Assembly: GCF_006334915.2 (NCBI RefSeq)
Contig: NZ_VDMA02000003.1
Span: 186,001 to 250,000 of the forward strand
Source of the DNA: Microbispora catharanthi
GTDB lineage: Bacteria; Actinomycetota; Actinomycetes; Streptosporangiales; Streptosporangiaceae
DNA: 64,000 nt
Reading direction: 5' to 3'
The translations under genes and the position numbers were made by a program. How positions within the stretch are numbered: the stretch's first letter is position 1; every line of letters starts with the position of its first letter. Under the pieces are notes generated by a model, which was given only the letters and a program-made list of their open reading frames with translations, was not told where the DNA came from and did not search any database. Positions 7,510-16,020 of this stretch are shown piece after piece.

Positions 7510-9360
7510 ATGGGGGGAAACATCAAGGGGCGCAGGGCCCCGAACGCACTGGTCGCGATAATCCGGCGGCCGGCCCTGAGAAGCCTGGCCGGCGGGCGCA
7601 GGGGCGCGTTCACCGCGCTCACGCTCGCGTCGTACCCGGCCCTGCTCGCGGCCGCCGTGTGGCCGCTGCCCGCGACCTTCGCGGTGCTCGTGCCGCTGTC
7701 GTACGCCGCGGAGGCCGCGCTGCCCGGCCGGGCGGCGGGGGCGCTGAGCCGGGCCCACCTCGGGGCCACGGTCCGCTTCCTGTCGCGTGAGACGGCCGCC
7801 GTCGTGCTGCTGGCGCGGCTGGCGCCGGGCCGGCCACTGTGGTTCGCGGCGCTCGCGGCCGGGCTGTTCCTGTTCCACGGCCTGCGGGCCGTGCAGACGT
7901 GGCTCGCCGAGCACGTCGACCGCCGGCACAACCTGATGCCGGTGGTGACCCGCAACATCGACCTGCCCGCGCTGCGGATCCCGCCCGCGCCGCCCCGCGC
8001 GCTGCTCGCCTGGCGGGGCGCCCGGCTGCTCTACCTCGACGCGCTCGCGGTCCTGCCCGCGGCGGCGACGGCGCCCATGGGCCTGGGCTGGACGGGCGTG
8101 GCGGGCGCCGTCGCGGCCCTGGTGCTGGAGGTCACCGCCGTGGTCGCGCTGCTGGCCCACGCGAGGCGGGCCAGGCATCTGGGCGACCGGCGGCGGGTCC
8201 TCTCCGCCGTGGACGACTGGGTCGCGGCCTACCGGCCCGAGGTCGTCATGTACTTCTCGGGCCCGGTCACGGCGGTCTACCAGGCCACCATGTGGCTCGG
8301 CACGCTGGAGCGGATCACGCCGAGGACGCTGGTGGTGCTGCGTGACCGGTCGCTTGCCACCGCCCTCGGCACGACGACGCTGCCGGTCGTGTGCATCCCC
8401 TCGTCGGTCGACCTCATGAACTTCCGCGCGCTCGACGGTGTGCGGGTCGCGCTGTTCCCCGCCAACGTCGGCAACAACATCCACATGCTCCGGGTGCCGG
8501 GCGTGCGGAGCGTGTTCATCGGCCACGGCGACAGCGACAAGGAGGCGTCCTTCAACCCGTACACGAAGGTGTACGACGAGGTCTGGGTGGCCGGCCCTGC
8601 CGGGCGGGACCGCTACCTGCGCGCCCGGGTGGGCGTGCGGGACGAGGCCGTCGAGGAGGTCGGCCGCCCCCAGCTCGCCGGGGTGCTGCGCACCAGCCCG
8701 TACGCCGAGGGGCTGGCGCCGCACCGGACCGTCCTGTACGCGCCCACGTGGGAGGGATGGAGCGACGACCTGTTCCACAGCTCGCTCATCGCCATGGGAC
8801 CCGCGATCGTGCGCGCCCTGCTCGGCCGGCGGGTGCGGGTGATCTACAAGCCCCACCCGCTCACCGGTCACCGCTCGCCGGCGGCCAGGGCCGCGCACCG
8901 GAAGATCCTGGCCCTGTTGCACGAGAGCACGGGGATGCCCCACGTCGCCGTGACCGGCCGGGAGCCGTCGCTGTACGAGTGCTTCAACGAGGCCGACGTG
9001 CTGGTCTCCGACATCTCCAGCGTGGTGTCGGACTTCGTGGCCAGCGGCAAGCCGTACGTCGTGGCCAACGTGGCGGGCCTTCCCGCGGACCGGTTCCGCG
9101 AGCGCTACCCGGCCGCCGGGGCGGCGTACCTGCTCGGGCCCGACCTGGCGGAGCTTCCCGACATCCTGCGCCGTCTCGACGTGCCGGGAGAGGACGACAT
9201 GGCCGCGGCCCGGCGGGCCCTGCGCGCCTACCTGCTCGGCGCCGACCACCCCGATCCGCTGGCCCGCTTCGAGGAGGCCGTACGGCGTGCCGCCGCCCGC
9301 GCCGAGGCCCGCGCCCGCTCCCTCGGCCTCGAAGCCCTCGCCCCTTCCACCCGTGACTGA
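7510..9360 (+). CDS. CDP-glycerol/ribitol glycerophosphotransferase (TagF/TarL-like)
   Basis: Predicted polymerase or primase that transfers glycerol- or ribitol-phosphate units from a CDP donor to a lipid-linked wall polymer at the inner face of the membrane. The 616-residue protein has an N-terminal half with several hydrophobic helices (about 30-220) and a C-terminal TagF-type GT-B domain. Recognisable blocks are FIGHGDSDKEAS (catalytic histidine region), VLYAPTWEG and VLVSDISSVVSDF. The ATG at 7510 lies 15 bases after a GGAGG, a long spacing, so the start is not certain; no better in-frame start was seen. It is co-oriented with the cytidylyltransferase/reductase fusion 34 bp upstream, which would supply the CDP donor. 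Confidence 0.87.
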   Translation: MGGNIKGRRAPNALVAIIRRPALRSLAGGRRGAFTALTLASYPALLAAAVWPLPATFAVLVPLSYAAEAALPGRAAGALSRAHLGATVRFLSRETAAVVLLARLAPGRPLWFAALAAGLFLFHGLRAVQTWLAEHVDRRHNLMPVVTRNIDLPALRIPPAPPRALLAWRGARLLYLDALAVLPAAATAPMGLGWTGVAGAVAALVLEVTAVVALLAHARRARHLGDRRRVLSAVDDWVAAYRPEVVMYFSGPVTAVYQATMWLGTLERITPRTLVVLRDRSLATALGTTTLPVVCIPSSVDLMNFRALDGVRVALFPANVGNNIHMLRVPGVRSVFIGHGDSDKEASFNPYTKVYDEVWVAGPAGRDRYLRARVGVRDEAVEEVGRPQLAGVLRTSPYAEGLAPHRTVLYAPTWEGWSDDLFHSSLIAMGPAIVRALLGRRVRVIYKPHPLTGHRSPAARAAHRKILALLHESTGMPHVAVTGREPSLYECFNEADVLVSDISSVVSDFVASGKPYVVANVAGLPADRFRERYPAAGAAYLLGPDLAELPDILRRLDVPGEDDMAAARRALRAYLLGADHPDPLARFEEAVRRAAARAEARARSLGLEALAPSTRD

Positions 9361-9383
9361 ACAAGCCGAGGAGAGCCCTATGG

Positions 9384-9818
9384 ATGCCGCCGAAGCGCCG
9401 CCCCGGCCCGCTCTGGCGCCGGTGCCCGGCGTGGCAGGGATGGGCGGGAAACGTGGGCGTGTGCCTCGACGGGACCAACGAGCCGGTGGTGCCGGATCTC
9501 GTGCTCGCCCCGCGAGGCTGTCCGCGTTGGGAGGAGCGTGAGCTGCTGTCCTCGGGGCTGATGCTGGTCGCCGAGGTGGTCTCGAAGGGGAGCGCGGAGG
9601 ACGACCGCCTCAAGAAGCCGGCGATCTACGCCGGGGGCGGGGTTCCGGTGATGCTCCTCGTGGACCCGCTGACGAGGCCCGCGTCGGTCACGGTCTACAG
9701 CGACCCCAAGGAGGGCCAGTACCAGGTGACCTCGACGGTGCCGTTCGGGCGGGAGATCCAGGTCCCCCACCCGATCGGCTTCACGCTGGACACCTCAGTC
9801 CTCGAAGAGGTCCTCTAG
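9384..9818 (+). pseudogene. Uma2-family (PD-(D/E)XK) nuclease fragment, N-terminus lost
   Basis: The translated frame keeps the second half of a Uma2 (DUF820) protein: VVPDLVLAP, LVAEVVSKGS followed by a D-x3-K region, and YAGGGVPVMLLVD. Family members are usually near 190 residues and start with an ELIDGE-type helix that supplies an acidic catalytic residue. Here only 144 residues are possible and the first 30 look like out-of-frame noise. The best ribosome-binding site (GAGGAG) serves an ATG at 9380 in a different frame, which also suggests a disrupted 5' end. The last 24 bp overlap the end of the convergent glycosyltransferase gene. A short functional protein cannot be excluded. Confidence 0.6.
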
Positions 9819-10853
9819 CCTCGCCCGTTCGGGCGTGGGACGGGGCTTGCTGAGCTTCGGGGGGCTGGTCAGGAAGCCCGTCCCCCACGAGATGTGCATG
9901 GTGGCGTACACCACCGGCAGGCGTACGAGCGCGGCGCCGGACAGCCCGCGACCGGTGAGGACCGAGCCCGCGAGGATCGCCACCAGATAGCCCCCGGGGA
10001 TGATCAGGCCGGGCCAGAAGAAGGGCGAGACCACCAGGCCCAGCGCCATCGCCGCCACGGCGGCGGGCGGGGCGAGGTAGCGCAGGTTGATCGTGCCCTG
10101 GTGGGTGCGGGAGACGACCCGCCGCCAGCGGCCGTAGTGGAAGTACTGCTTGGCCAGGGCGCGCACGTTGGGCCGGGGACGGTAGGTGACGCGCATCCTC
10201 GGCTGGAACCACACCAGCCCGCCGGTCTCCCGGATGCGGTGGTTCATCTCCCAGTCCTGCGCGCGCAGGAAGTGCTCGTCGTAGCCGCCCACCCGGTCGA
10301 GGGCGCTGCGGCGGAAGACGCCCAGGTAGACGGTGTCGGCCGGGCCCGCCTCCCCGCCCGTGTGGAACCGCGCGTTGCCCACGCCGATCTTCGAGGTCAT
10401 GGCGCAGGCCACCGCCTGCTCGAACGGCGTGATCCCCTCGGCGGCCATGATGCCGCCGACGTTGTCGGCGCCGGTCTGCTCCAGCGTCTCCACGGCCGTT
10501 CGGAGGTAGTCGCGGGGCAGGATCGCGTGCCCGTCGACCCGCGCGATGATGGGGTTGCGGGACGCCGCGATGGCGGCGTTCAGCGCGTTGGGGGTGCGGC
10601 CCGTGGGGTTCGGCACGACGACGACACGGCGGTCCTCGGCCGCGATGGCGTCCGCGACCTCCTGCGTGCGGTCGTGGGAGGGCCCCACGCTGATGACGAC
10701 CTCGAGAGGGCCCTCGTAGTCCTGCTCGAGGACCTGCCGTACGGCGTCGCGAAGGTGCCGTTCCTCGTTGAGCACCGGCATGATCACCGACACCGGCGGC
10801 CAGGGCCGCGCGGGATTCTGGCTCGACTGTCGCGAGTCGGGAAAGGGCTTCAT
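9795..10853 (-). CDS. Family 2 glycosyltransferase with C-terminal membrane segments
   Basis: Membrane-associated glycosyltransferase of about 352 residues. It has the GT2 opening PPVSVIMPVLNEE, IIARVDGHAIL (DxD-like), a GGYDEHFLRAQDWEMN segment (ED motif) and a QYFHYGRWRR block in the position of the processive QxxRW motif. Two to three hydrophobic helices follow (about 265-325), as in glycosyltransferases that work on lipid-linked acceptors. The ATG at 10853 was chosen; the longer frame upstream runs into the divergent LCP gene. The stop at 9795 overlaps the tail of the Uma2-like fragment on the other strand. Placed head-to-head with a polymer-attaching ligase, it probably works in the same wall-glycopolymer pathway. 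Confidence 0.85.
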   Translation of the reverse strand: MKPFPDSRQSSQNPARPWPPVSVIMPVLNEERHLRDAVRQVLEQDYEGPLEVVISVGPSHDRTQEVADAIAAEDRRVVVVPNPTGRTPNALNAAIAASRNPIIARVDGHAILPRDYLRTAVETLEQTGADNVGGIMAAEGITPFEQAVACAMTSKIGVGNARFHTGGEAGPADTVYLGVFRRSALDRVGGYDEHFLRAQDWEMNHRIRETGGLVWFQPRMRVTYRPRPNVRALAKQYFHYGRWRRVVSRTHQGTINLRYLAPPAAVAAMALGLVVSPFFWPGLIIPGGYLVAILAGSVLTGRGLSGAALVRLPVVYATMHISWGTGFLTSPPKLSKPRPTPERARLEDLFED

Positions 10854-10907
10854 GGCGGCGCTCACGCTACTGTACGGGGGGGTGGAGACGGCAACCGGAG
10901 GACGGGA

Positions 10908-12428
10908 ATGCCCGGCGACCATGAGGAGGACTCCGGCGTCCGCGTAGGGGGCGACGGGTACGGCGGGGTAAGGCTGACGGCGCAACGCGCCCGCCAACGG
11001 AGATCAAATCTCCGATCCCTGGTCATTTCGGGCTCGCTGTCCGGAGTCGTGCTGATCGGATCGGGCGTCGCGTGGCTGGCGCCGAACTACGCGATCAACC
11101 GGATCCACTCGGTGGACGCCGGAACGAGCGAGGCCGAGTCCACGGGCGCGATGAACATCCTGCTGGTGGGCGTGGACAAGCGCGACAACCTGACCAGGCG
11201 CCAGCAGAACCAGCTCCATCTCGGCCGCGACGTCGGGCAGCGCACCGACACGATGATGGTGATCCACCTGTCGGAGGACCATCGCAGGGTGACCGTGGTC
11301 AGCCTGCCGCGGGACACGTGGACGACGATCCCCGGCCAGGGCGAACACAAGATCAACTCGGCGTACCAGTTCGGCGGCGCCAAGCTGGCCGTGAAGACGG
11401 TGGAGCAGGCGACGGGCCTGAGCGTCAACCACTACGTCGAGGTCAACGTGCTCGGGTTCATCGACGTGGTGGAGTCGCTGGGCGGCGTCACCGTCTGCAC
11501 GCCGGTGCCCATCGACGACCCGAAGACCAAGCTGAACCTGCAGCCGGGGACGTACACGCTGGACGGCGTCAACGCGCTCGCGTACGCCCGCACGCGGGCC
11601 ACGGCGCGCTCCGACCTCGACCGGATCGACCGGCAGCAGCAGGTCATCTCCGCGCTGCTGGGCAAGGCGCTCAGCGGTGGCACGCTGGCCAACCCGGCCA
11701 GGCTCGCCGGGTTCCTCGACTCCACGTTCAAGACGCTCACCGTGGACCCGGCCCTGCAGAAGGACCTGCTCGGCATGGTGAACCAGTTCAAGGACGTCTC
11801 GACCGACGACGTGTCGTTCGCGACCGTGCCGCTGGCCGACGTGAACTACCACGCGCCCACGGGCGAGTCCGCGGTGCTGTGGGACAAGACGGCCGCCCGC
11901 GACCTGTTCCAGCGGATCGACGCCGACCAGCCCCTCGTCAAGCCGTCGGCGAAGGCCTCGGCGTCTCCTTCGGGCAGCCCCGCGGCGTCGGCGAGCGCCT
12001 TCCCCTCGACAGGGCCCACGGCCTCTCCGACGGCACTCACGATCCCGCCGGGCCGCATCTCGGTCAAGGTGCTCAACGGCACGCTCATCACCGGCCTGGG
12101 CGCGACCACGAAGGCCCGCCTCGTCGAGGCCGGGTTCATGGTGCCGTCGTCCCCGGGCGACACGGCCCGCCGCGACTTCACCACCACGGTCATCCGCTAC
12201 CCGCCCGGCCGCGAGGACTCGGCGCGTACGGTGGCCGCCGCCATCCCGGGGGCCGAGTTGCGCGAGCAGCCGGACGTGACCGGCATCGAGGTCGTCGTGG
12301 GCCAGAAGAACCACGACGTGAAGAAGGTGACGGTCGCCGCACCGGAGGGCTCCGCCACGCCGGCGACGCCCACCCCGCAGGCGACCCCCTCGGCCCGCAC
12401 CGCCACGCAGAACATCTGCAAGAAGTGA
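10908..12428 (+). CDS. LytR-CpsA-Psr (LCP) family glycopolymer-peptidoglycan ligase
   Basis: Membrane-anchored enzyme that transfers a lipid-linked glycopolymer to peptidoglycan on the outside of the cell. The 506-residue protein has a cytoplasmic N-terminus, one transmembrane helix (about 38-60), an LCP domain containing NILLVGVDKRDN, RTDTMMVIHL, VSLPRDTW and ALAYARTR, then a Ser/Pro/Ala-rich linker and a C-terminal LytR_C domain (from ISVKVLNGT). The arginines and aspartates that hold the pyrophosphate and metal in LCP enzymes are present. The ATG at 10908 has GGAGG six to seven bases upstream. It is divergent from the membrane glycosyltransferase (54 bp between starts) and closes the teichoic-acid-like locus. 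A second Ala/Thr/Pro-rich tail ends the protein. Confidence 0.92.
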   Translation: MPGDHEEDSGVRVGGDGYGGVRLTAQRARQRRSNLRSLVISGSLSGVVLIGSGVAWLAPNYAINRIHSVDAGTSEAESTGAMNILLVGVDKRDNLTRRQQNQLHLGRDVGQRTDTMMVIHLSEDHRRVTVVSLPRDTWTTIPGQGEHKINSAYQFGGAKLAVKTVEQATGLSVNHYVEVNVLGFIDVVESLGGVTVCTPVPIDDPKTKLNLQPGTYTLDGVNALAYARTRATARSDLDRIDRQQQVISALLGKALSGGTLANPARLAGFLDSTFKTLTVDPALQKDLLGMVNQFKDVSTDDVSFATVPLADVNYHAPTGESAVLWDKTAARDLFQRIDADQPLVKPSAKASASPSGSPAASASAFPSTGPTASPTALTIPPGRISVKVLNGTLITGLGATTKARLVEAGFMVPSSPGDTARRDFTTTVIRYPPGREDSARTVAAAIPGAELREQPDVTGIEVVVGQKNHDVKKVTVAAPEGSATPATPTPQATPSARTATQNICKK

Positions 12429-12432
12429 CCGC

Positions 12433-12458
12433 CCCGGCCGGCGAATATGGGCCGGGGC
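12433..12458 (+). terminator. Putative terminator after the LCP gene
   Basis: Perfect 8-bp stem CCCCGGCC/GGCCGGGG with a 10-base loop, beginning five bases after the LCP stop codon. There is no clear U-tract, as is common in high-GC actinomycetes. Confidence 0.55.
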
Positions 12459-12556
12459 CCGCTTTCCCGCGCTGAGTGACCGCCCTCGTGCGGAGCCCGG
12501 GACGGATCGCGAGTCGGCTGACAGGCCGAGCTGCGGTGCGCGTGACCGGCGGGGCT

Positions 12557-14035
12557 TCAGCCGAACGCACCCGGGGCGTAGATGTCGTCCAGGCCGATCA
12601 GGCGGATACCGGGATCCCCGGCGGCCGAGGCCAGCAGCTCAGTGGTGAAGCCCGAACCGCTGTAGCAGGCCAGAATCGTGTCGCGGGTGTCGTAGCCCTT
12701 GGCCGCGAGGAGGTCGCGGGCCCGGGCCAGCCGCCCCACGTGGTGATGGCTCATCGTCTCCCCCCACTTCGCCTCCCCCAGGGACAGCAACCTGCCCGCG
12801 CGGCCTCCGTCAGGGGGAGAGAAGACCGCCACGTCGATCTCTATCTGGGTGCGGTTCTCCGGGTCGTTCACGGTGCCCGCGCCCACCGTGGCGGGGAAAC
12901 CCCCGAACACCTCTTCGCCTGCGCCCATGGCGTAGTCGCGGCACAGAGCCTCGAAGTGCGGGCCCACGATCTGGGCCAGGAAGGTCTCACGTACCGAGCC
13001 CCACACGGTCTCACCGCGATACGCCTCCAGCTCCGGCCAGCGCCGCCGCATCACGCCCTCGTAGAAGGTGATCAGGGGCTCGACGATGCGGTAGCGGGAA
13101 CGACCCTGGCGGAAGACGTCCGGCTCCCGGGCCACCAGCGCGCAGTCCTCGAGGACGTTGAGCGGATGAGTGATCTGGTCCGACCTGCGGCCGATGTAGC
13201 TCGCGATACCACCGTTCGTGGTGTTTCCACTGGCGATCGCCGCCAGTACGGAGTGGTAGAGAGCCGGATCGCGAATGTCCGACTCCTCCGCGAGAAGATA
13301 CCGGGCCTCACGGAAAAGAGGCTTCTGCGGGTTCAGTACGGTCCTGACCACCCAAGAGTCGAAGTCGGCCGGCCCGGCGGGCGCGTCGCCCTGCGTGAAC
13401 TCGAACCGGTACGCGGGAGTGCCCCCGACGATCGAGTGCACGAGCACGGCCAGGCGCGGGTCAGTGAGCCCCCAGAACCGCGCGGCGTCGCGGTAACCGA
13501 AGGGCTGGACGACCAGTTCGAGCCCGGCCCGCCCCCGCAGCGGCGCCTGCCCCGCGAGCAGCCCGCCCATGACCGCCATGGCGGAGCCACAGAGGATCAG
13601 TCGCGCGGAACTGTCCCGTCCGCTGCCGCCCGGGCCGAGTTCGCGTTGGATGATGGAGGGGAGACTCGGCGTGACTCTGGACAGGAAGGGAAACTCGTCC
13701 ACGACCACCAGAGTCGGCCGGCCTCGGAACCTGCGGAACAATTCCGCGATCGCGTCGTTCCAGTCGCGGAAGGGACGCTCCGGCACCTCCCGCGTATGCC
13801 GTACGAGCGCGTCCGCGAAGAGCCGGAGCGACTCCGCCTCCGTGGCCTCGGTAGCGGCGAAGTACATGCCATCGGTCTCCTCCGCCAGGGCCTGCAGGAG
13901 AAAGCCCTTCCCCTGCCTGCGGCGTCCGCTGACGATCCCGAGCGTGGCCCCGCTCATCGCAGTCGCCGACACGAAGGAGGCGAGCCCCTGCCACTCCCGC
14001 CCTCGGCCGAACATCCGCTCAGGCTTCGGAACCAC
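12557..14035 (-). CDS. Archaeal-type ATPase with C-terminal nuclease-like domain (ATPase_2/DUF234-like)
   Basis: P-loop protein of 492 residues. FGRGREW near the N-terminus precedes a Walker A G37-R-R-R-Q-G-K43-G44 (glycine in place of the usual Ser/Thr after the lysine) and a Walker B TLVVVDEF (D113, E114). A winged-helix-like middle and a C-terminal segment with IDVAVF and LSLGEAKW follow. The D...E-x-K pattern is that of PD-(D/E)XK nucleases in the DUF234 domain. A GTG at 14035 was chosen because GGAGG lies six bases upstream; the frame opens 30 bases earlier at another GTG. It stands alone, and no partner gene is visible. The cellular role of this family is poorly known; nucleic-acid-related function or host defence are guesses. 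Confidence 0.8.
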   Translation of the reverse strand: MVPKPERMFGRGREWQGLASFVSATAMSGATLGIVSGRRRQGKGFLLQALAEETDGMYFAATEATEAESLRLFADALVRHTREVPERPFRDWNDAIAELFRRFRGRPTLVVVDEFPFLSRVTPSLPSIIQRELGPGGSGRDSSARLILCGSAMAVMGGLLAGQAPLRGRAGLELVVQPFGYRDAARFWGLTDPRLAVLVHSIVGGTPAYRFEFTQGDAPAGPADFDSWVVRTVLNPQKPLFREARYLLAEESDIRDPALYHSVLAAIASGNTTNGGIASYIGRRSDQITHPLNVLEDCALVAREPDVFRQGRSRYRIVEPLITFYEGVMRRRWPELEAYRGETVWGSVRETFLAQIVGPHFEALCRDYAMGAGEEVFGGFPATVGAGTVNDPENRTQIEIDVAVFSPPDGGRAGRLLSLGEAKWGETMSHHHVGRLARARDLLAAKGYDTRDTILACYSGSGFTTELLASAAGDPGIRLIGLDDIYAPGAFG

Positions 14036-14213
14036 ATCACACCTCCATGACAGAGTGTGGTCCACAGGTGACGCCGCGGAAGTCGGTACTGGTTCTTCTC
14101 GGCGTTCGGGGCGAGCCCGTCGTCGATCGCTTCGACGGCCGCCTTCGCGCCTCCGGCACCCCGGCCCGATGCCCGCACCGAAGACAGCGTCGCGGCGCCC
14201 CCCGGCCCCGCGG

Positions 14214-15398
14214 CTACCGGGCCCCGGCCCTGATCGCGCCGCGGACCGCGTCGAGGAGCGTGGCGGCCCTCCGGTCCGGTACGCCTTCCCGGATGTGGTT
14301 CATGACGTAGCCGAAGGCCAGGCCGGTCGCCGGGTCGGCGAAGCCGAGCGATCCGCCGTAGCCGGGGAACCCGAAGGCGGTCGGGCTGTACCAGAAGGCG
14401 TCGGGTGTCGGCAGGCCGAAACCGGTGGCGATACGGACGGGCACGCGCAGGACGCGGTCCACACCGCTGACCTGCTCGGCGGTCGCCGCGGCCAGAGTGG
14501 CGGGTGAGAGGACGCGATGCCCGTCGACCTCACCGATGAGCGCGGCGTAGAAGCGGGCCAGCGCGCGGGCGGTGCAGACGCCGTTGGTGGACGGCATCTC
14601 CGCGAGTTGCTCGGCGGGGTCGTCGTGGTTCAGCATCGGCGTGACGACGGTCATCGCCCGCATCGTCAGCGACGTGGGATCGGCGTACGCGCTCATCACC
14701 TCGCGCGCGGGCTCGGGCAGGGCGTCCAGGTCGATCCCGGCCAACGCGCCGAGGTCGATCGGAGTGGAGACGATCCGGCTGACCCGGTGCCGCTCGGATT
14801 CCGGCAGTCCAATCCAGAGATCCAGGCCGAGCGGCGCCGCTATCTCCTCGGCGAGGAACGTGCCGAGACTTCGGCCGGTCACCCGGCGGACGACTTCGCC
14901 GACCAGCCAGCCGTACGTGTGGGCGTGGTAGCCGTGGTCGGTGCCCGGCTCCCAGAACGGCCGCTGGGCGGCCAGTGCGGTCACCATGGGGTCCCAGGCG
15001 ATCGCCTCCGCCGGGGTGATCGGGTGATCGAGCGCGGGCAGTCCGGCCTGGTGGGTGAGCAGCCAGCGGACCGGGATCCGGTCTTTTTCGCATGCCGCGA
15101 ACTCCGGCCAGTAGACGGCGACGGGTGCGTCCAGGTCCAGTTCGCCGCGCTCGGCGAGCAGATGCGCGCAGGCGGCGGTGACGCCCTTGGTGGTGGAGAA
15201 CACGACCTGCAGGGTGTCGCGCTCCCAGCGGCGGCCGGTGCCGGGGTCGGCGATTCCGCCCCACAGGTCGACGACCTTCCTGCCGTGCAGGTAGACGGCG
15301 ACCGCGGCGCCCACTTCCTGTCCGCCGGCCAGGTTGGCCGCGAACGCCTCACGTACCGCTTCGAATCCGGGTGCGGTCTCGCCGCCGATTTCGGGCAT
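14214..15398 (-). CDS. Serine hydrolase, beta-lactamase/family VIII esterase fold
   Basis: Predicted esterase or amidase of the class C beta-lactamase fold. The 394-residue protein carries the S68-T-T-K71 nucleophile motif, a tyrosine region HTYGW (Y162) typical of this subgroup in place of Y-x-N, and GYGGSLGFADP near the C-terminus in the position of the KTG-like box. No signal peptide is seen, so it is probably cytoplasmic, which argues against a role in beta-lactam resistance. It is followed downstream by an intergenic gap and preceded 38 bp upstream by a small helix-turn-helix gene on the same strand, possibly co-transcribed. Substrate unknown. Confidence 0.87.
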   Translation of the reverse strand: MPEIGGETAPGFEAVREAFAANLAGGQEVGAAVAVYLHGRKVVDLWGGIADPGTGRRWERDTLQVVFSTTKGVTAACAHLLAERGELDLDAPVAVYWPEFAACEKDRIPVRWLLTHQAGLPALDHPITPAEAIAWDPMVTALAAQRPFWEPGTDHGYHAHTYGWLVGEVVRRVTGRSLGTFLAEEIAAPLGLDLWIGLPESERHRVSRIVSTPIDLGALAGIDLDALPEPAREVMSAYADPTSLTMRAMTVVTPMLNHDDPAEQLAEMPSTNGVCTARALARFYAALIGEVDGHRVLSPATLAAATAEQVSGVDRVLRVPVRIATGFGLPTPDAFWYSPTAFGFPGYGGSLGFADPATGLAFGYVMNHIREGVPDRRAATLLDAVRGAIRAGAR

Positions 15399-15436
15399 GC
15401 GTCATCGCCTTCGTGATGGATTGATCGGGGGAAGTG

Positions 15437-15814
15437 CTATCTCCGCCAGTGCCCGATGAGCCAGGCGCAGATTTCCGGCTCGGTCATCTCGGGAAAATCT
15501 TCGGACAACGTGACGAGCGCGCGCAGCGCCTCGTCCCGGTCCATGCCTCGCGCCGCCGCTTCCTTCAGGTATTCCTGTCGTGCGGCGGTAGGACGTCCGC
15601 CGCCCACGCCACGGCCCGGCAGGCCGTTGCGCCACTCGATGATCTCCGCGAGCCGGTCAGGCCGCCAGCCGGGAGTCCCGTCGACCTCGACATCGGGCTC
15701 GGGGAACGGGCGCTCCGAACCGCCGGGATAGCGGGAGCGCCACTTGTGCACCGCGTGCCGGCTCACGCCCAGCGCCTCGCCGATGCCGACGACGCCGAGG
15801 TATCGCTCGGTCAT
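15437..15814 (-). CDS. Small helix-turn-helix DNA-binding protein
   Basis: A 125-residue soluble protein whose first 30 residues (YLGVVGIGEALGVSRHAVHK) form a MerR/excisionase-like helix-turn-helix, followed by a W-rich segment (WRPDRLAEIIEWRN) typical of MerR-like winged helices. The C-terminal half is helical without a ligand-binding motif. It lies 38 bp before the serine hydrolase on the same strand. An inverted repeat about 85-113 bp upstream of its start is a candidate operator. Its target genes are unknown. Confidence 0.72.
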   Translation of the reverse strand: MTERYLGVVGIGEALGVSRHAVHKWRSRYPGGSERPFPEPDVEVDGTPGWRPDRLAEIIEWRNGLPGRGVGGGRPTAARQEYLKEAAARGMDRDEALRALVTLSEDFPEMTEPEICAWLIGHWRR

Positions 15815-15898
15815 GGTGCACCAACTCTGTCTGTACGGCCTCCTCCGCGGGTCTCATTACTACCACGCCCACGACGAAGCCCCGCAACGACAACGAGT

Positions 15899-15927
15899 TA
15901 ACTTCGTCCCTTATGGTGACGAAGTTA
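15899..15927. promoter_or_regulatory. Candidate operator: 10-bp inverted repeat
   Basis: TAACTTCGTC and its exact reverse complement GACGAAGTTA are separated by nine bases. An additional GACGAAG half-site lies at about 15873. The repeat sits between the TetR-type gene (ending at 16021) and the small helix-turn-helix gene (starting at 15814), where either protein could bind. It lacks a U-run, so it is less likely to be a terminator. Confidence 0.5.
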
Positions 15928-16020
15928 GAGCAGGAGGCGGGACATCGTCAACCGCCCGCAAGCCGACGGCCCCACCGGAGGTCCCAGGAGGGCCGGCCGG
16001 CGAGGAGGACGATCTCCGTC

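Noticed and set aside
6018..7958. 646-codon open frame on the minus strand
   Set aside because: Antisense to the cytidylyltransferase/reductase fusion and polymerase genes; His/Val/Gly-rich low-complexity translation without motifs.
14214..15398. Secreted beta-lactamase
   Set aside because: No signal peptide, and the tyrosine region is of the family VIII esterase type.
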